A DNA stretch of 64,000 bases, taken from the NCBI RefSeq assembly GCF_008370325.1, contig NZ_VNIP01000011.1, positions 248,001-312,000 on the forward strand. Direction: 5' to 3'. This document shows positions 25,988-35,818 of this stretch, piece by piece. Origin of the DNA: Martinezella tropici. Lineage in GTDB: Bacteria; Pseudomonadota; Alphaproteobacteria; Rhizobiales; Rhizobiaceae. Position 1 is the stretch's first letter. Each line of letters begins with the position of its first letter. The position numbers and the translations under genes were made by a program. The notes under the pieces are model-generated. The model searched no databases and was not told the DNA's origin. It was given only the letters and a program-made list of their open reading frames with translations.

Positions 25988-26500
25988 CTATTGAATGACG
26001 GCGCATGCCAGGCGCTTGCCGGCGCCGCCGACGGGTTGGCTGCGATAGTCGTCGGAGTCGGCATGGATCATCAGCGTGCGGCCGCGAATGCCGCTCTTGC
26101 CGTTCAGCGACACCATGCCGTTGAAGACCTGGGCGCGCAGCTTGCCATCCTCATCAACATATTGATTGGGCATGTCGCCGGCATGCGGCCCATTGGCCGC
26201 GAGGAAGCCATGCTCGGCCTTGGTGGGATTGAAATGGCTGCCAGCCGACTCGAAACCATGCGCATGGTCGCAATGGCTGTTTTCATGGATATGGAAGGCG
26301 ACCCAGCGATTGGCTGGCAGGCCGGAGACCTCCATCTCGATCAACACGCCCTTCTTGCCTTCGGTCAAGGTTGCCCGCCCCGCTTGCTTGCCGTCGAGAC
26401 CGACAAAATCGGCGGTCGCACTGTTTTCACTTTGGGTTTGCGCCGCGGCCGGCATGGCTGCTGCGAGTGCAAGAATTGTAATAATCGTCATCCGCTTCAT
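25988..26500 (-). CDS. sodC: Cu/Zn superoxide dismutase, exported
   Basis: This 170-residue periplasmic SOD has a signal peptide of about 20 residues (TIITILALAAAMPAAAQ). Copper/zinc ligands are visible: His70 and His72 in FHIHE, His89 in HFNP, His97, His106 and Asp109 in PHAGD, and a later His in MIHADSDDY. Cys77 and Cys166 (RLACAVI) form the expected disulfide. The enzyme converts superoxide to hydrogen peroxide. ATG 26500 follows GGAGGG; upstream in-frame sequence to 26641 is not signal-like and is excluded. Confidence 0.94.
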   Translation of the reverse strand: MKRMTIITILALAAAMPAAAQTQSENSATADFVGLDGKQAGRATLTEGKKGVLIEMEVSGLPANRWVAFHIHENSHCDHAHGFESAGSHFNPTKAEHGFLAANGPHAGDMPNQYVDEDGKLRAQVFNGMVSLNGKSGIRGRTLMIHADSDDYRSQPVGGAGKRLACAVIQ

Positions 26501-26650
26501 GGAAAGACCCTCCCTGTTCAGCTTCGCGCTAGCCCAACGCGATGACAGGCACGAGTGTTCCGGCGATCGGGAAAATGAACTTACTTCAAAACGATAAGGC
26601 GACCTGCCGGCATCCGGCAGGTCGCCAATATCATTGGACAAAAGCGCTTG

Positions 26651-26992
26651 TCAGGCCGCTACGCTATCGACGTTATACTGACCGTAGGTGCTGTTGTAGG
26701 CATCCATCGGCGACAACAGGTCCAGATCGAAAGCAACGCTGGATTCCGGCGATTTGGCGGTGGAGGCCACATCGGCGCTCGGCAACTGCATGAGCTTGGC
26801 CATCAGGCCGCCCAATGCGCTGTTCGAACCATCCATGGCATTCCCTTCGGCATTATCCGTTTCGAGAATACCGGGACGCTCGTCTGCTTCGCGCTCCCCG
26901 CGGCTCAGGACGCCATCATCGTTCGAATCGAGGCGCGAGAGCGTGCCGCGATACGGATAAGCGCTGCCGGATACGGAAGAAACATGGGACAT
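26651..26992 (-). CDS. EF-hand protein, 113 residues
   Basis: One canonical calcium-binding EF-hand loop is visible at residues 22-33 (DSNDDGVLSRGE). The rest is low in hydrophobics and rich in Ser, Asp and Ala. No signal peptide is evident. ATG 26992 has an excellent ribosome site (AAAGGAGG, about five bases upstream), which favours it over an upstream in-frame start. A 291-bp AT-rich region separates it from the divergent DUF2339 gene. Calcium sensing or buffering is inferred only from the loop. Confidence 0.8.
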   Translation of the reverse strand: MSHVSSVSGSAYPYRGTLSRLDSNDDGVLSRGEREADERPGILETDNAEGNAMDGSNSALGGLMAKLMQLPSADVASTAKSPESSVAFDLDLLSPMDAYNSTYGQYNVDSVAA

Positions 26993-27283
26993 ACAAACCT
27001 CCTTTGGTAGGAGCCGCCTCATGCGACGTCGTTTGCACGCAATACATTCAGGGTTAAACTACGAAATGCTCTTAAGCTGCTTCGCGCTGTCGGTAAAGAC
27101 AAATTGTTAATGGGTATTAACCATAGTTTTTAAGCGGTAAATCCATGTTTCCTAATATCTCCTCTGCACCCTGGCGTGAGGATGTTGGGCATAATCCCCT
27201 GGAATCATAGGCGAATCTGACTATTCATCCTTACCGCGCGAGCTGTTTCGTATATTGTGCGACCGATCGCCCGTGGAGAGGAT

Positions 27284-30040
27284 ATGATGGAATTGCTACC
27301 GCTCGTCATCCTGATCGTCGGCATTCTGGTGCTGCGAGGCCACAACCTCAGGATAAAGCAGCTGGAAGCGCGCGTTCAGGAGCTGCAAAATGCCCTTGCC
27401 GGCAAGATGCTGACCGAGGATGGGGGCGAATCGATTCCTATGCAGCACTCGATGGTTCATGCTGTGGCGCAGCCTGGCGACGACGAGGGGCAAGCGATAA
27501 TCGACGCTGGATCGGCCGCCGACATCGGGGAGCCCGCCGACGCGCGCAGCATCGCCGATACATTCGAGGAAGATCCCGCGCCCGTTGCTGGCCAGACACC
27601 CGTCCAGGCGAAGGAAAGCCTGGAGAGCACGATCGGCGCACGCTGGGCGGTCTGGGTCGGCGGCATCGCGCTGGCGTTCGGCGGCATCTTCATGGTCAAA
27701 TATTCGATCGAAAGCGGCCTTCTCAGCCCCGGCGTCCGGCTCTCCCTTGCGGCGCTCTTCGGCCTTTTCCTGATTGCCGCGGGCGAAGTGATCCGCCGCC
27801 GCGTCGCACCGGTGCTGAACAACACCTTCCAGAATGCAATGATCCCCGGCGTGCTGACGGCAGCCGGCGTCGTCGCCCTGTTCGGCTCCACCTATGCGGC
27901 CCATGGCATCTATGGCTTCATCGGGCCGGCCACAGCCTTCACGCTGCTCGCTTTGATCTCGCTCGCCACACTCGGACTCTCGCTGTTGCATGGACAGGCA
28001 CTGGCGGGTCTCGGCCTGCTTGCCTCGATGGTCACCCCAGCCCTGATCGCGTCGACCGCGCCGCGACCCTGGATCCTATTCGGTTACCTCGTTCTGACGT
28101 GGCTCGCAACCCTGCTTGCCTCGCGGCTGCGCCGATGGCTGATCGCACCATCCCTTGCCAACGCGCTGCTCAGCATCTGGCCCCTGCTCTACATCTCCAA
28201 TAGCCGGGTTGTGGATCTCACGCCGGTTACGCTTTCGATGCTGGCCATGATCGGCGGCACCATCTTCCTCTGGCCGGGACGCTACCGGACCGCCGCGACA
28301 ACGGCAGATGACGCGGCAGCTCAGACGGATGGCAATCCGCCACAGCCTCGCAGCGCCGGCGGCTGGGGCGCTTTCCTTGCCCGACCGCCGCTCGGCATGA
28401 CGCTGACGGCAACGATTGGCGCCCTTACCGTGGCCCTCTGCTTGCTGGGTAACGGCCTTCTCTATGGATATCCGATCGTAGACACCGTGTTCATGTTCGC
28501 CGCGATCGTCGCGGCAGTGGCCGCCTTCGGCGCTGGCCGGCTGCATGCAGCCTGGGCGGCGATCCTCTCTGCCGTCGTCGCCATCGTCGGCGTATTCGGC
28601 CTCCTGACGAACTGGATCTATGGCCTCGAGCCCAGCATCGTCGACGCGCTGGCACGCATGCAAAGCATTGTGATCTACGAAGCGCTCGGCCTCGGGGCAA
28701 TCTTCGTGTTGATCGGCACCTTCTTTTTGCGGCGCTTTGCCGAGGGCGAAAAACCCTTTGCCGCGCTGTGGAGCCTGATCATGACCGCCGTTCCGCTGGC
28801 GATCGCCACGATCAGCTTCGTCAACTTCGGCAACTGGACGCTCGACTGGCTGCATGGCCTTTATGGCATCGGGCTCGCTGTTGCGCTGATCGCGCTAGCC
28901 GAATGGCAATTTCGCCGCGAAGGCGAGGCGCAAGATCTGCCGACCAACATCCTCGCCGCCGGCTCTTTTGCCGCCGGCGTCTTTGCCCTTCACACGCTGA
29001 CGCATCACGCCAACGCCACGATCCTCCTGCCGGTTCTCGGCATCGTCTATCTACTGGCGGGACGCCTGCGCGATTGGCCCGTTCTTCCGTGGACGATGGT
29101 TGCCGCGCTGATCATCACCATCGGGCGCATCGCCTGGCAGCCGACGATCGTCGATCCGGCGGAGCTCGGCACGACGCCGGTCTTCAACATGCTGCTCGCC
29201 GGCTACGGCATTCCGGCGGCCCTTGCCGCCTTTGCGGCCTTCATCATTCGTCACTCGCCAAGCCTGCGGCTGCGCAATGCCTTGCAAGCTCTTGCCTGCT
29301 TCCTCGTGCTGCTGACCATTGCCATCCTCGTGCGCCATGCGATGAACGGAGGGGTCCTGAACGACGCGGTTCCGACACTCGGCGAGCAATCGATCTACAC
29401 GCTGCTGGCAATCGGCGCTTCCGCGACGCTGATGGCGCTCGATCTGAGCGCGGCAAGTCCGGTCTTCCGCTATGGCGGCATGGCGCTCGGCGTCATTTCA
29501 GTCGTCATGATCCTGACCTTGCATCTGCTGGGGTTGAACCCGTTCGTAACGGGCGAGAGCACAGGCCGGATCCCGCTCTTCAATCTGCTGCTGCTTGCCT
29601 ATTTTTTGCCTGGCGTCGCCTATGGCGGACTGGCGCTCTATGCACGCAACCGACGGCCCCTGCCCTATGTCAGCATGCTGGCCGTCGCAGCATCCGTCAT
29701 GGCCTTCGCATGGGCGACATTGTCGGTGCGCCGTTTCTGGCAGGGCGAATATATTCCCTTCTGGAACGGCTTCATCCAGGGCGAGCTCTATTCCTATTCC
29801 GTCGTCTGGCTGCTGATCGGCATTGCGCTTCTCGGGCTTGGCGCCCGCTTCGAGGCACGCAGCCTGCGCATCGCCTCGGCGGCACTGGTCTTCATCGCCG
29901 TCGTCAAGGCTTTCCTGATCGATATGGCAAACCTCGAAGGCTTCCTGCGGGCGCTATCCTTCATCGGCCTCGGCGCCGTATTGATCGGCATCGGCCTGTT
30001 CTATCAGAAGATCCTGACGCGCAAGAAAGCGGCGGAGTGA
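27284..30040 (+). CDS. DUF2339 giant polytopic membrane protein
   Basis: This 918-residue protein starts with a hydrophobic segment (LLPLVILIVGILVL), a short coiled-coil (IKQLEARVQELQNAL), and an acidic Pro/Ala linker. Then come about 20 or more tightly packed hydrophobic segments beginning at ESTIGARWAVWVGGIALAFG. This is the DUF2339 pattern; function is unknown, with an envelope or transport role guessed in other species. ATG 27284 follows GGAGAGG; a GTG at 27257 is less likely. It is followed 70 bases later by an HD gene. Confidence 0.92.
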   Translation: MMELLPLVILIVGILVLRGHNLRIKQLEARVQELQNALAGKMLTEDGGESIPMQHSMVHAVAQPGDDEGQAIIDAGSAADIGEPADARSIADTFEEDPAPVAGQTPVQAKESLESTIGARWAVWVGGIALAFGGIFMVKYSIESGLLSPGVRLSLAALFGLFLIAAGEVIRRRVAPVLNNTFQNAMIPGVLTAAGVVALFGSTYAAHGIYGFIGPATAFTLLALISLATLGLSLLHGQALAGLGLLASMVTPALIASTAPRPWILFGYLVLTWLATLLASRLRRWLIAPSLANALLSIWPLLYISNSRVVDLTPVTLSMLAMIGGTIFLWPGRYRTAATTADDAAAQTDGNPPQPRSAGGWGAFLARPPLGMTLTATIGALTVALCLLGNGLLYGYPIVDTVFMFAAIVAAVAAFGAGRLHAAWAAILSAVVAIVGVFGLLTNWIYGLEPSIVDALARMQSIVIYEALGLGAIFVLIGTFFLRRFAEGEKPFAALWSLIMTAVPLAIATISFVNFGNWTLDWLHGLYGIGLAVALIALAEWQFRREGEAQDLPTNILAAGSFAAGVFALHTLTHHANATILLPVLGIVYLLAGRLRDWPVLPWTMVAALIITIGRIAWQPTIVDPAELGTTPVFNMLLAGYGIPAALAAFAAFIIRHSPSLRLRNALQALACFLVLLTIAILVRHAMNGGVLNDAVPTLGEQSIYTLLAIGASATLMALDLSAASPVFRYGGMALGVISVVMILTLHLLGLNPFVTGESTGRIPLFNLLLLAYFLPGVAYGGLALYARNRRPLPYVSMLAVAASVMAFAWATLSVRRFWQGEYIPFWNGFIQGELYSYSVVWLLIGIALLGLGARFEARSLRIASAALVFIAVVKAFLIDMANLEGFLRALSFIGLGAVLIGIGLFYQKILTRKKAAE

Positions 30041-30110
30041 TTGCCGCGAATCCTTCAACCCGATAGGACGAGGGAACCTGCCGACAGACCAATCCGGAGC
30101 GACTGCGAAC

Positions 30111-30764
30111 ATGGATACCGACAAGATGGCGCAGGCCTTTGCCCCGTTCGAGGCACTGGCTGCAGATCTCATTCCTCACGCCGCCGATGGCGACGACGGT
30201 TCGCACGATATCGCCCATATCCTGCGCGTCTTCCGCAACGCCATGGCCATTCAGGCCGAGGAAGGCGGCAACGCGCGGATACTCGCCGCCGCAGTCCTGT
30301 TGCATGATTGCGTTGCCGTCGAAAAGAACTCGCCGCATCGGGCACAGGCGTCGCGGCTTGCCGCCGAGAAGGCTTCGGGCGTTCTGCGGCAGCTTGGATG
30401 GGCCGACGAGGATATTGCGGCTGCGGCGCATGCAATCACCACGCATAGTTTTTCCGCCAACCTGCCGCCGGAAACGCTCGAAGCGAAGATCCTGCAGGAT
30501 GCCGACCGGCTCGATGCGATCGGCATGGTCGGCGCTGCCCGGTGTTTCTACATTGCCGGGCGTCTCGGCTCCAGCCTGTACGACCCGTTCGACCCGCTGG
30601 CAAGCGAGCGGCCGCTGGACGACAAGCGCTTCGCCATTGACCATTTCGAGACAAAGCTGTTCAAACTGGCGGATGGATTCCAGACGGAGACCGGGGCCAG
30701 GTTTGCCGGAGCAAGGCATGACCGGCTGAAGACCGTGCTGGCAATGTTCATCGACGAAATCTGA
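30111..30764 (+). CDS. HD domain phosphohydrolase, YedJ-like
   Basis: This 217-residue protein is a metal-dependent phosphohydrolase. His32 lies in GSHDIAHILRV, His65-Asp66 in VLLHDCVAV, a further His in THSFSAN, and Asp in ILQDADRLDAIG. The ordering fits the YedJ-type HD family (uncharacterised nucleotide-related hydrolases) rather than (p)ppGpp hydrolases. The MOSC gene starts nine bases after the stop, so the two are likely co-transcribed. Confidence 0.88.
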   Translation: MDTDKMAQAFAPFEALAADLIPHAADGDDGSHDIAHILRVFRNAMAIQAEEGGNARILAAAVLLHDCVAVEKNSPHRAQASRLAAEKASGVLRQLGWADEDIAAAAHAITTHSFSANLPPETLEAKILQDADRLDAIGMVGAARCFYIAGRLGSSLYDPFDPLASERPLDDKRFAIDHFETKLFKLADGFQTETGARFAGARHDRLKTVLAMFIDEI

Positions 30765-30773
30765 GGGCTATCC

Positions 30774-31622
30774 ATGCGCATCAGCGATCTTTTCATCTAT
30801 CCCCTCAAGAGCGCGCGCGGCATCGCCATTCCGTCAGCCGCCATCGACGCTTTCGGTCTTGCGGGGGATCGTCGCGCCATGCTGGTCGACCTTTCGGGCC
30901 ATTTCATCACCCAGCGCGAGCTGCAGGCGCTGGCCCGGATCGATATCCAACCGGCGCCTTCCTATATGCGCCTGAAGATGGAAGGCAAGACTGACATCAT
31001 CGTGCCGCCGCCCCATCCCGACAATCGCATGGATATCGTCGTCTGGAAATCTAACGTCAGCGCCTCCGTTGCCGACGAGGAAACCAATAAGGCCCTGTCG
31101 GCCTGGCTGGATCGCGAGGTCAGGATGGTGTTCTTCGACAGGCTCGCGAAGCGCATCGCCAACCCGGAATGGGCGGGCGAGGATACGCCTGTTACGTTTT
31201 CCGATGGCTACCAGATTCTGGTCACCACCACCGGCTCGCTGAAGGCGCTCAACGCCAATCTTGCCGCTCACGGCGAAGGCGCCGTCGGCATGGAGCGTTT
31301 CCGTCCGAATATCGTCATCGATATCGATGAGGAATGGCCGGAGGATCGCTGGGCGGCAATCGAGATTGGCGGCATTCACCTCGATCTCGTCAAGCCCTGC
31401 TCGCGCTGCATCATGACGACGCAGGACCAGCAGACCGGCTCGCGCGACGTGCCGAACCCGATGCCAGCCATGGGCCGCATCCGCATGTCGGCCGACCGCC
31501 GCGTCCCCGGCCCGCTCTTCGGCTGGAACGCCGTGCCGCGTGGCGAAGGCTCGGTGAAGATCGGCGATACGGTGACCGTGCTCGAGGAGCGGCCAGAGGG
31601 GTGGGCTCTCAAGCGGCGATAG
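30774..31622 (+). CDS. MOSC domain protein with N-terminal beta-barrel
   Basis: This 282-residue protein has MOSC_N (about residues 1-120, starting MRISDLFIYPLKSARG) and MOSC (about 125-275). The conserved cysteine is in KPCSRCIMTTQDQQTG and the GMERFRPNIVID block precedes it. Related proteins act in molybdenum cofactor chemistry or N-hydroxylated compound reduction (YcbX, mARC). The specific substrate is not deducible. It sits directly after an HD gene. Confidence 0.92.
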   Translation: MRISDLFIYPLKSARGIAIPSAAIDAFGLAGDRRAMLVDLSGHFITQRELQALARIDIQPAPSYMRLKMEGKTDIIVPPPHPDNRMDIVVWKSNVSASVADEETNKALSAWLDREVRMVFFDRLAKRIANPEWAGEDTPVTFSDGYQILVTTTGSLKALNANLAAHGEGAVGMERFRPNIVIDIDEEWPEDRWAAIEIGGIHLDLVKPCSRCIMTTQDQQTGSRDVPNPMPAMGRIRMSADRRVPGPLFGWNAVPRGEGSVKIGDTVTVLEERPEGWALKRR

Positions 31623-31744
31623 TCGTTCCACCGTTTGTTTAGCTTGCGGACCTAACGCAGCAGGCGCATGCTTATCGCTCGTTTTGAACCCGTCGGTTGC
31701 GACTAAGATGGCCGTGACGCGCGGGCTTGCGCGAGGTGCGTCCG

Positions 31745-34700
31745 ATGGAGTGCGCCGGCTGCGGTTTCGATATTCAGAGCGGCTTTGCTTTCTGTCCACG
31801 ATGCGGAGCAAGGCAGCCTATCTCTTGTGCCGCGTGCGGCTATCCCTGCCAGCCTGACTTTGCCTTCTGCCCTCGATGCGGCGCTGCGGTTTCCGACAAG
31901 GCCCAACCCGTTGCCAAGCCGGCCATCAAGACTGCGCCGGCGAAATCCGAGGACGATGCCGATCGGCGGCCGGTAACCGTGCTTTTTGCGGATCTCTGCG
32001 GCTTTACGACACTGAGCGAGCAGATCGACCCCGAAGTCATGCGGATGCTGCAGAACGAATTGTTCGAAGAGATGACCCAGGCAGTCGAGGCCTATGGCGG
32101 CTTCGTCGACAAGTTCGTCGGCGATGCGCTGCTGGCACTGTTCGGCGCGCCGGTTGCCCATGAAGACGATCCGGTGCGGGCACTGAATGCAGCACTCGAC
32201 ATGATCGAGCGGGCGACGCAGGTCGGCGAGCGCTGGCAACCGCGTGCCGGCGTGCCGCTGCGGCTGCATATCGGCATCAACAGCGGTCCCGTCGTCACCG
32301 GCGGCTTCGGTGCCGTCAGCACCAAATCCTATTCCGTGACAGGCGACACGGTGAATACCGCCCAACGGCTGCAATCCATGGCCGGCGAAAACGATATCCT
32401 TGTCGGACCGCTGACCTATCGCCTCACCCGCCATGCCTTCGCCTTTGATAATCTCGGCGCCCAAGCCTTACGCGGCAAAAGCGGCAATGTGCTTGTCCAT
32501 CGGCTGACGGGACAGCTGGAGGCGCCGCACACGGCGCGCGGGCTCGAAAGTTTCGGCCTCCAGGCACCGATGATCGGACGGGATACGGAACTGTCGCGGC
32601 TTTTGACCTGCCTCGAACTTGCCTGCGGCGGTGCGGCACAACTTGTCCGCCTCATCGGCGAAGCGGGTATCGGCAAGTCACGGCTTGCCAGCGAGTTCAT
32701 CGGCATTGCCGGCGATACGGCCCGCTTTCCCGGCCTCGCCATCCGCAAGGCGACCTGCTCTCCTCTCGGCGAACAGTCTTATGGGACGCTTGCCGCGGTC
32801 GTACGCAGCGCCTACGGCATCGGCGAGCGCGACAATCTCGACAGGATGCGACAATTGCTGGCGGCGGGATTCCGCGCGCTCGATCTCACGCAGGAGGATA
32901 TCGACGGGCTTCTGCCGCTTTTCCTGCATGTTCTCGGCCTGGGTGACCCCGACGGAGCGTTGCGGCACATCGAGCCGGAGCAATTACGACGGCAGATCTT
33001 CTATGCGGTCCGCACCGTCTTCGAGCGGCGGCTGGCGCAAGGTCCCCTGCTTCTCGTCATCGAGGATCTGCATTGGGCCGATGCCGCCTCGCTGGAAGTG
33101 CTTCGCTTCATGATGGATCGGCTGGAACGCAGCCGACTGATGCTACTTGCGATCTACCGGCCGACATCGCAGATCGATCCGCTGGATTCCAATCGGGTCA
33201 GCGTCACGGTGCAGCGTCTCAGCCCACTCGTCGCAGCCGACGGACGGAAGTTGCTCGCCGCCTTTTTCGGCGAGAGCCATGGCAAGCTGCCGGTTGCGAT
33301 GTGTCAGCGCATCCTCGATCGAGCCGGCGGCAATCCTCTCTTCATCGAAGAGATCCTTCGGGGATTGATCGACATGGGCAGGCTGCACAATGACGGTCAG
33401 CGCTGGCTAGTTGCGGCGGAAGACACGGATGTCGATATTCCGGTCAATCTGCAGGCCCTGCTGCTTGCCCGTGTCGATCGTCTGCCGCCGGAGATCAGAC
33501 GGTTGGCGCAGGAGGCGGCGGTGGTCGGCCCGAAGTTCGACACCGCTCTGCTCCGCACCATCGCCACCGACCCGGCTGCCATCGACGCCGCATTGGACTA
33601 TCTCTGCGACGCCAATATCGTCGAGGAATTACGCGGGCCGGATGCCGGTGCCTCACCCACCTATCGTTTCAGCCAGTCCCTGCTGCACGATGTCATCTAC
33701 CATAATCTCCTGTTGCAGCGGCGCATGGAGCTTCATCACCGGATCGGCCGGGTTCTGGAGCGCCAATATGGCTCGGCGCCGGATCGGCCCGAGCATTTGA
33801 CGCAGCTCGGCCATCACTTCAGCTTGACCACCGAGAAGGCCAAGGGAGCCACCTATCTGATGGCGGCGGGCGATCTGGCACGCATGACCTACGCCAATGA
33901 CGATGCGATGCGACTCTACCGTCAGGCACTTGCCGCCTTCGCAGACGAGCGCGAGGTGACGTCGGAGCAATTGGCGCTTCTGGAGCGTCTTGCCGATCTC
34001 TGCGGTCCTGCCGGTCTCCGCGACGCTGCCCTGAACCATTATCAGCGAGCGCTTGCGATCCACCGCAAGAGAGACGATCGGATCGCTGCCGCGAGAATAT
34101 TACGAAAAATCGGCCGACTGCACCTCGATGCGGGCCGCCGAGACCTAGCGGAGACGCATTGCGCCGAGGCCGAAGCCTTGATCGCTGCGATCGACGCACC
34201 GGTCGAACACGCGCATCTCCTGCAGGAGCGCGGCCATCTGGCCTTCCGCATGGGCGACCAGGCCGCGGCCGCCGAATGGGCGACGCAGGCCCTGCAACGG
34301 CTGGAAACGCTCCCCATCGACGGAACGACCGAGGTCGGACGGGAGGCGGCGCGCGCCATGGCCGAAGCGCTGAATACCAAGGGCGCGGCACTTGCGCGCC
34401 TCGGCCGCCGCCGCGATGCCGTGCAGGAAGTGGAGCGCAGCCTCACCGTTGCCGAAAAGGCCGATCTGCAAAGTGCTGCCTGTCGCGCCTATTCCAACCT
34501 CGGCGTACTCTACACCATCGTGGATCCGGCTCACGCCATCAAGATCTGCCGGCGCGGGCTTGAGGTCGCGACCCGCATCGGCGATCTCGGCTTCCAGGCG
34601 CGCCTTCTCGCCAATCTCGCCGTTTCCTGCTGTACCTTTACCGACCGCTGCGCCGCCGAAGGCGTGCCGGCGGCGGAGAAGGCGGTGGAAATCGATCGAG

Positions 34701-34990
34701 CGCTCGATCAGCGTGATCATCTCTCCGTACCGCTGATCGTCCTCGGACAGATTCATCAATGCCATGGGCAGCCGAAGCTAGCTCGTAAGTATTACGAGGA
34801 AGCCCTTGAGGTTGCGAAGGAAATTGATGAGCCGCAACTGCTTTTTCCGTGCTATGATGGTTTGGCGACACTGAGCCTTGAGCAAGACGACATGGACGAG
34901 GCGGAACGGTATTTCACGTTGGCACAGGATGTGTGCATCCGCCACAACCTCGATCCAGGCACGCTCGTCGTATTGCCGTTTCTCGACTGA
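31745..34990 (+). CDS. Zinc-ribbon / class III cyclase / AAA ATPase / TPR protein
   Basis: This is a large multidomain regulator of 1081 residues. Two zinc ribbons lie at the N-terminus (Cys3, 6, 17, 20 and Cys28, 31, 42, 45). A class III nucleotide cyclase domain follows (about 75-240), with metal Asp83 in LFADLCGFTTLS and Asp127 in FVGDALLALFG. An AAA-type ATPase comes next, with Walker A GEAGIGKS near 306 and Walker B-like VIEDLHWADA near 435. The last ~430 residues look like TPR helices. Start ATG 31745 follows GAGGTG; an upstream TTG at 31727 is possible. Whether it makes cAMP is not shown. Confidence 0.9.
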   Translation: MECAGCGFDIQSGFAFCPRCGARQPISCAACGYPCQPDFAFCPRCGAAVSDKAQPVAKPAIKTAPAKSEDDADRRPVTVLFADLCGFTTLSEQIDPEVMRMLQNELFEEMTQAVEAYGGFVDKFVGDALLALFGAPVAHEDDPVRALNAALDMIERATQVGERWQPRAGVPLRLHIGINSGPVVTGGFGAVSTKSYSVTGDTVNTAQRLQSMAGENDILVGPLTYRLTRHAFAFDNLGAQALRGKSGNVLVHRLTGQLEAPHTARGLESFGLQAPMIGRDTELSRLLTCLELACGGAAQLVRLIGEAGIGKSRLASEFIGIAGDTARFPGLAIRKATCSPLGEQSYGTLAAVVRSAYGIGERDNLDRMRQLLAAGFRALDLTQEDIDGLLPLFLHVLGLGDPDGALRHIEPEQLRRQIFYAVRTVFERRLAQGPLLLVIEDLHWADAASLEVLRFMMDRLERSRLMLLAIYRPTSQIDPLDSNRVSVTVQRLSPLVAADGRKLLAAFFGESHGKLPVAMCQRILDRAGGNPLFIEEILRGLIDMGRLHNDGQRWLVAAEDTDVDIPVNLQALLLARVDRLPPEIRRLAQEAAVVGPKFDTALLRTIATDPAAIDAALDYLCDANIVEELRGPDAGASPTYRFSQSLLHDVIYHNLLLQRRMELHHRIGRVLERQYGSAPDRPEHLTQLGHHFSLTTEKAKGATYLMAAGDLARMTYANDDAMRLYRQALAAFADEREVTSEQLALLERLADLCGPAGLRDAALNHYQRALAIHRKRDDRIAAARILRKIGRLHLDAGRRDLAETHCAEAEALIAAIDAPVEHAHLLQERGHLAFRMGDQAAAAEWATQALQRLETLPIDGTTEVGREAARAMAEALNTKGAALARLGRRRDAVQEVERSLTVAEKADLQSAACRAYSNLGVLYTIVDPAHAIKICRRGLEVATRIGDLGFQARLLANLAVSCCTFTDRCAAEGVPAAEKAVEIDRALDQRDHLSVPLIVLGQIHQCHGQPKLARKYYEEALEVAKEIDEPQLLFPCYDGLATLSLEQDDMDEAERYFTLAQDVCIRHNLDPGTLVVLPFLD

Positions 34991-35063
34991 CCGTCTTCGT
35001 TATGACGGTCTCAGGAGATAGGTTGGGAGAACCGATTCAAACACATAAAGGGAGGAACGAAAC

Positions 35064-35744
35064 ATGCAGGAGAACCACACCGAAAGACCATTGCAGCCGG
35101 GAGATCGCGCGCCGAATGTCGTGCTGGATGCGATCACTCGCCAGGGCAAGATCGCCATCGACGATTTTCGCGGCCAGAGGCCGGTGCTTGTGGGATTGTT
35201 CCGAGGACTGCACTGTCCCTTCTGCCGCCGGCAGATCGCCGCGATGTCCGAACTCACCGGGGCTCTGCAGGAGAAAGGCATCGACAGCCTGACCGTCGTC
35301 AACACACCGATCGAACGCGCCCGGCTGTATTTCCGGTACCATCCGCTTCCCAACCTGCTGGCTGCTTCCGATCCGGAGCGGGTATCGCACAGGGCCTTCG
35401 GCCTGCCGAATGTGCAGTTCACCGAAGATGAGACAGACTGGCCGCGCAAGGTCGGTATGAATGCGGTGCGATCGATGCGCGTCGACATGCCGGGCGAACT
35501 TCCCCAGCCGATGGATCCGATGGCAGCGACAGAATTCCTCGACAAGGCGGACGGATATGAATTCACGCAGGACGACAAACAGATGATTGCCACCGGCGAA
35601 GGCCAGCTCGTCGGCGAATTCCTGCTCGATCGGGATGGCGTCATCCGTTGGTGTTTCACGGAAGTCGAAGAAGCCGGCCGTCATATGTTCGGCATTCCCG
35701 CCCCGCGAGAGGTGATGTCGGCGGCGTCGAACATGGCTGTTTGA
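35064..35744 (+). CDS. Redoxin / AhpC-TSA-like protein
   Basis: This 226-residue thioredoxin-fold protein has Cys51 and Cys54 in GLHCPFCRRQ, a CxxC rather than the single peroxidatic Cys of classic peroxiredoxins. The N-terminal LQPGDRAPNVVLDA and FRGQRPVLVGLF are typical of the AhpC/TSA family. The C-terminal half diverges. No signal peptide is present, so it is cytoplasmic. The ATG follows GGGAGG by about 12 bases. It may function as a disulfide reductase or peroxide-linked enzyme; I cannot choose. Confidence 0.85.
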   Translation: MQENHTERPLQPGDRAPNVVLDAITRQGKIAIDDFRGQRPVLVGLFRGLHCPFCRRQIAAMSELTGALQEKGIDSLTVVNTPIERARLYFRYHPLPNLLAASDPERVSHRAFGLPNVQFTEDETDWPRKVGMNAVRSMRVDMPGELPQPMDPMAATEFLDKADGYEFTQDDKQMIATGEGQLVGEFLLDRDGVIRWCFTEVEEAGRHMFGIPAPREVMSAASNMAV

Positions 35745-35777
35745 AGCGAGCGGTCTTTCCGCTTGGAATCATGCCTT

Positions 35778-35818
35778 GAGCATGATCTTGCTTGCTACGC
35801 ACTTACGGGATCATGCTC
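35778..35818. repeat. Rhizobial palindromic repeat between convergent genes
   Basis: A perfect 10-bp inverted repeat (GAGCATGATC, 35778-35787, and GATCATGCTC, 35809-35818) lies between the redoxin and recO stops. It is a degenerate form of the abundant rhizobial element with GAGCATGATC ends, and probably acts as a two-way terminator. The right arm touches the recO stop codon. Confidence 0.7.

Noticed and set aside
28768..30066. Alternative frame of about 430 residues inside the DUF2339 gene
   Set aside because: Arg- and His-rich translation with no hydrophobic pattern; it is an offset reading of the membrane protein.
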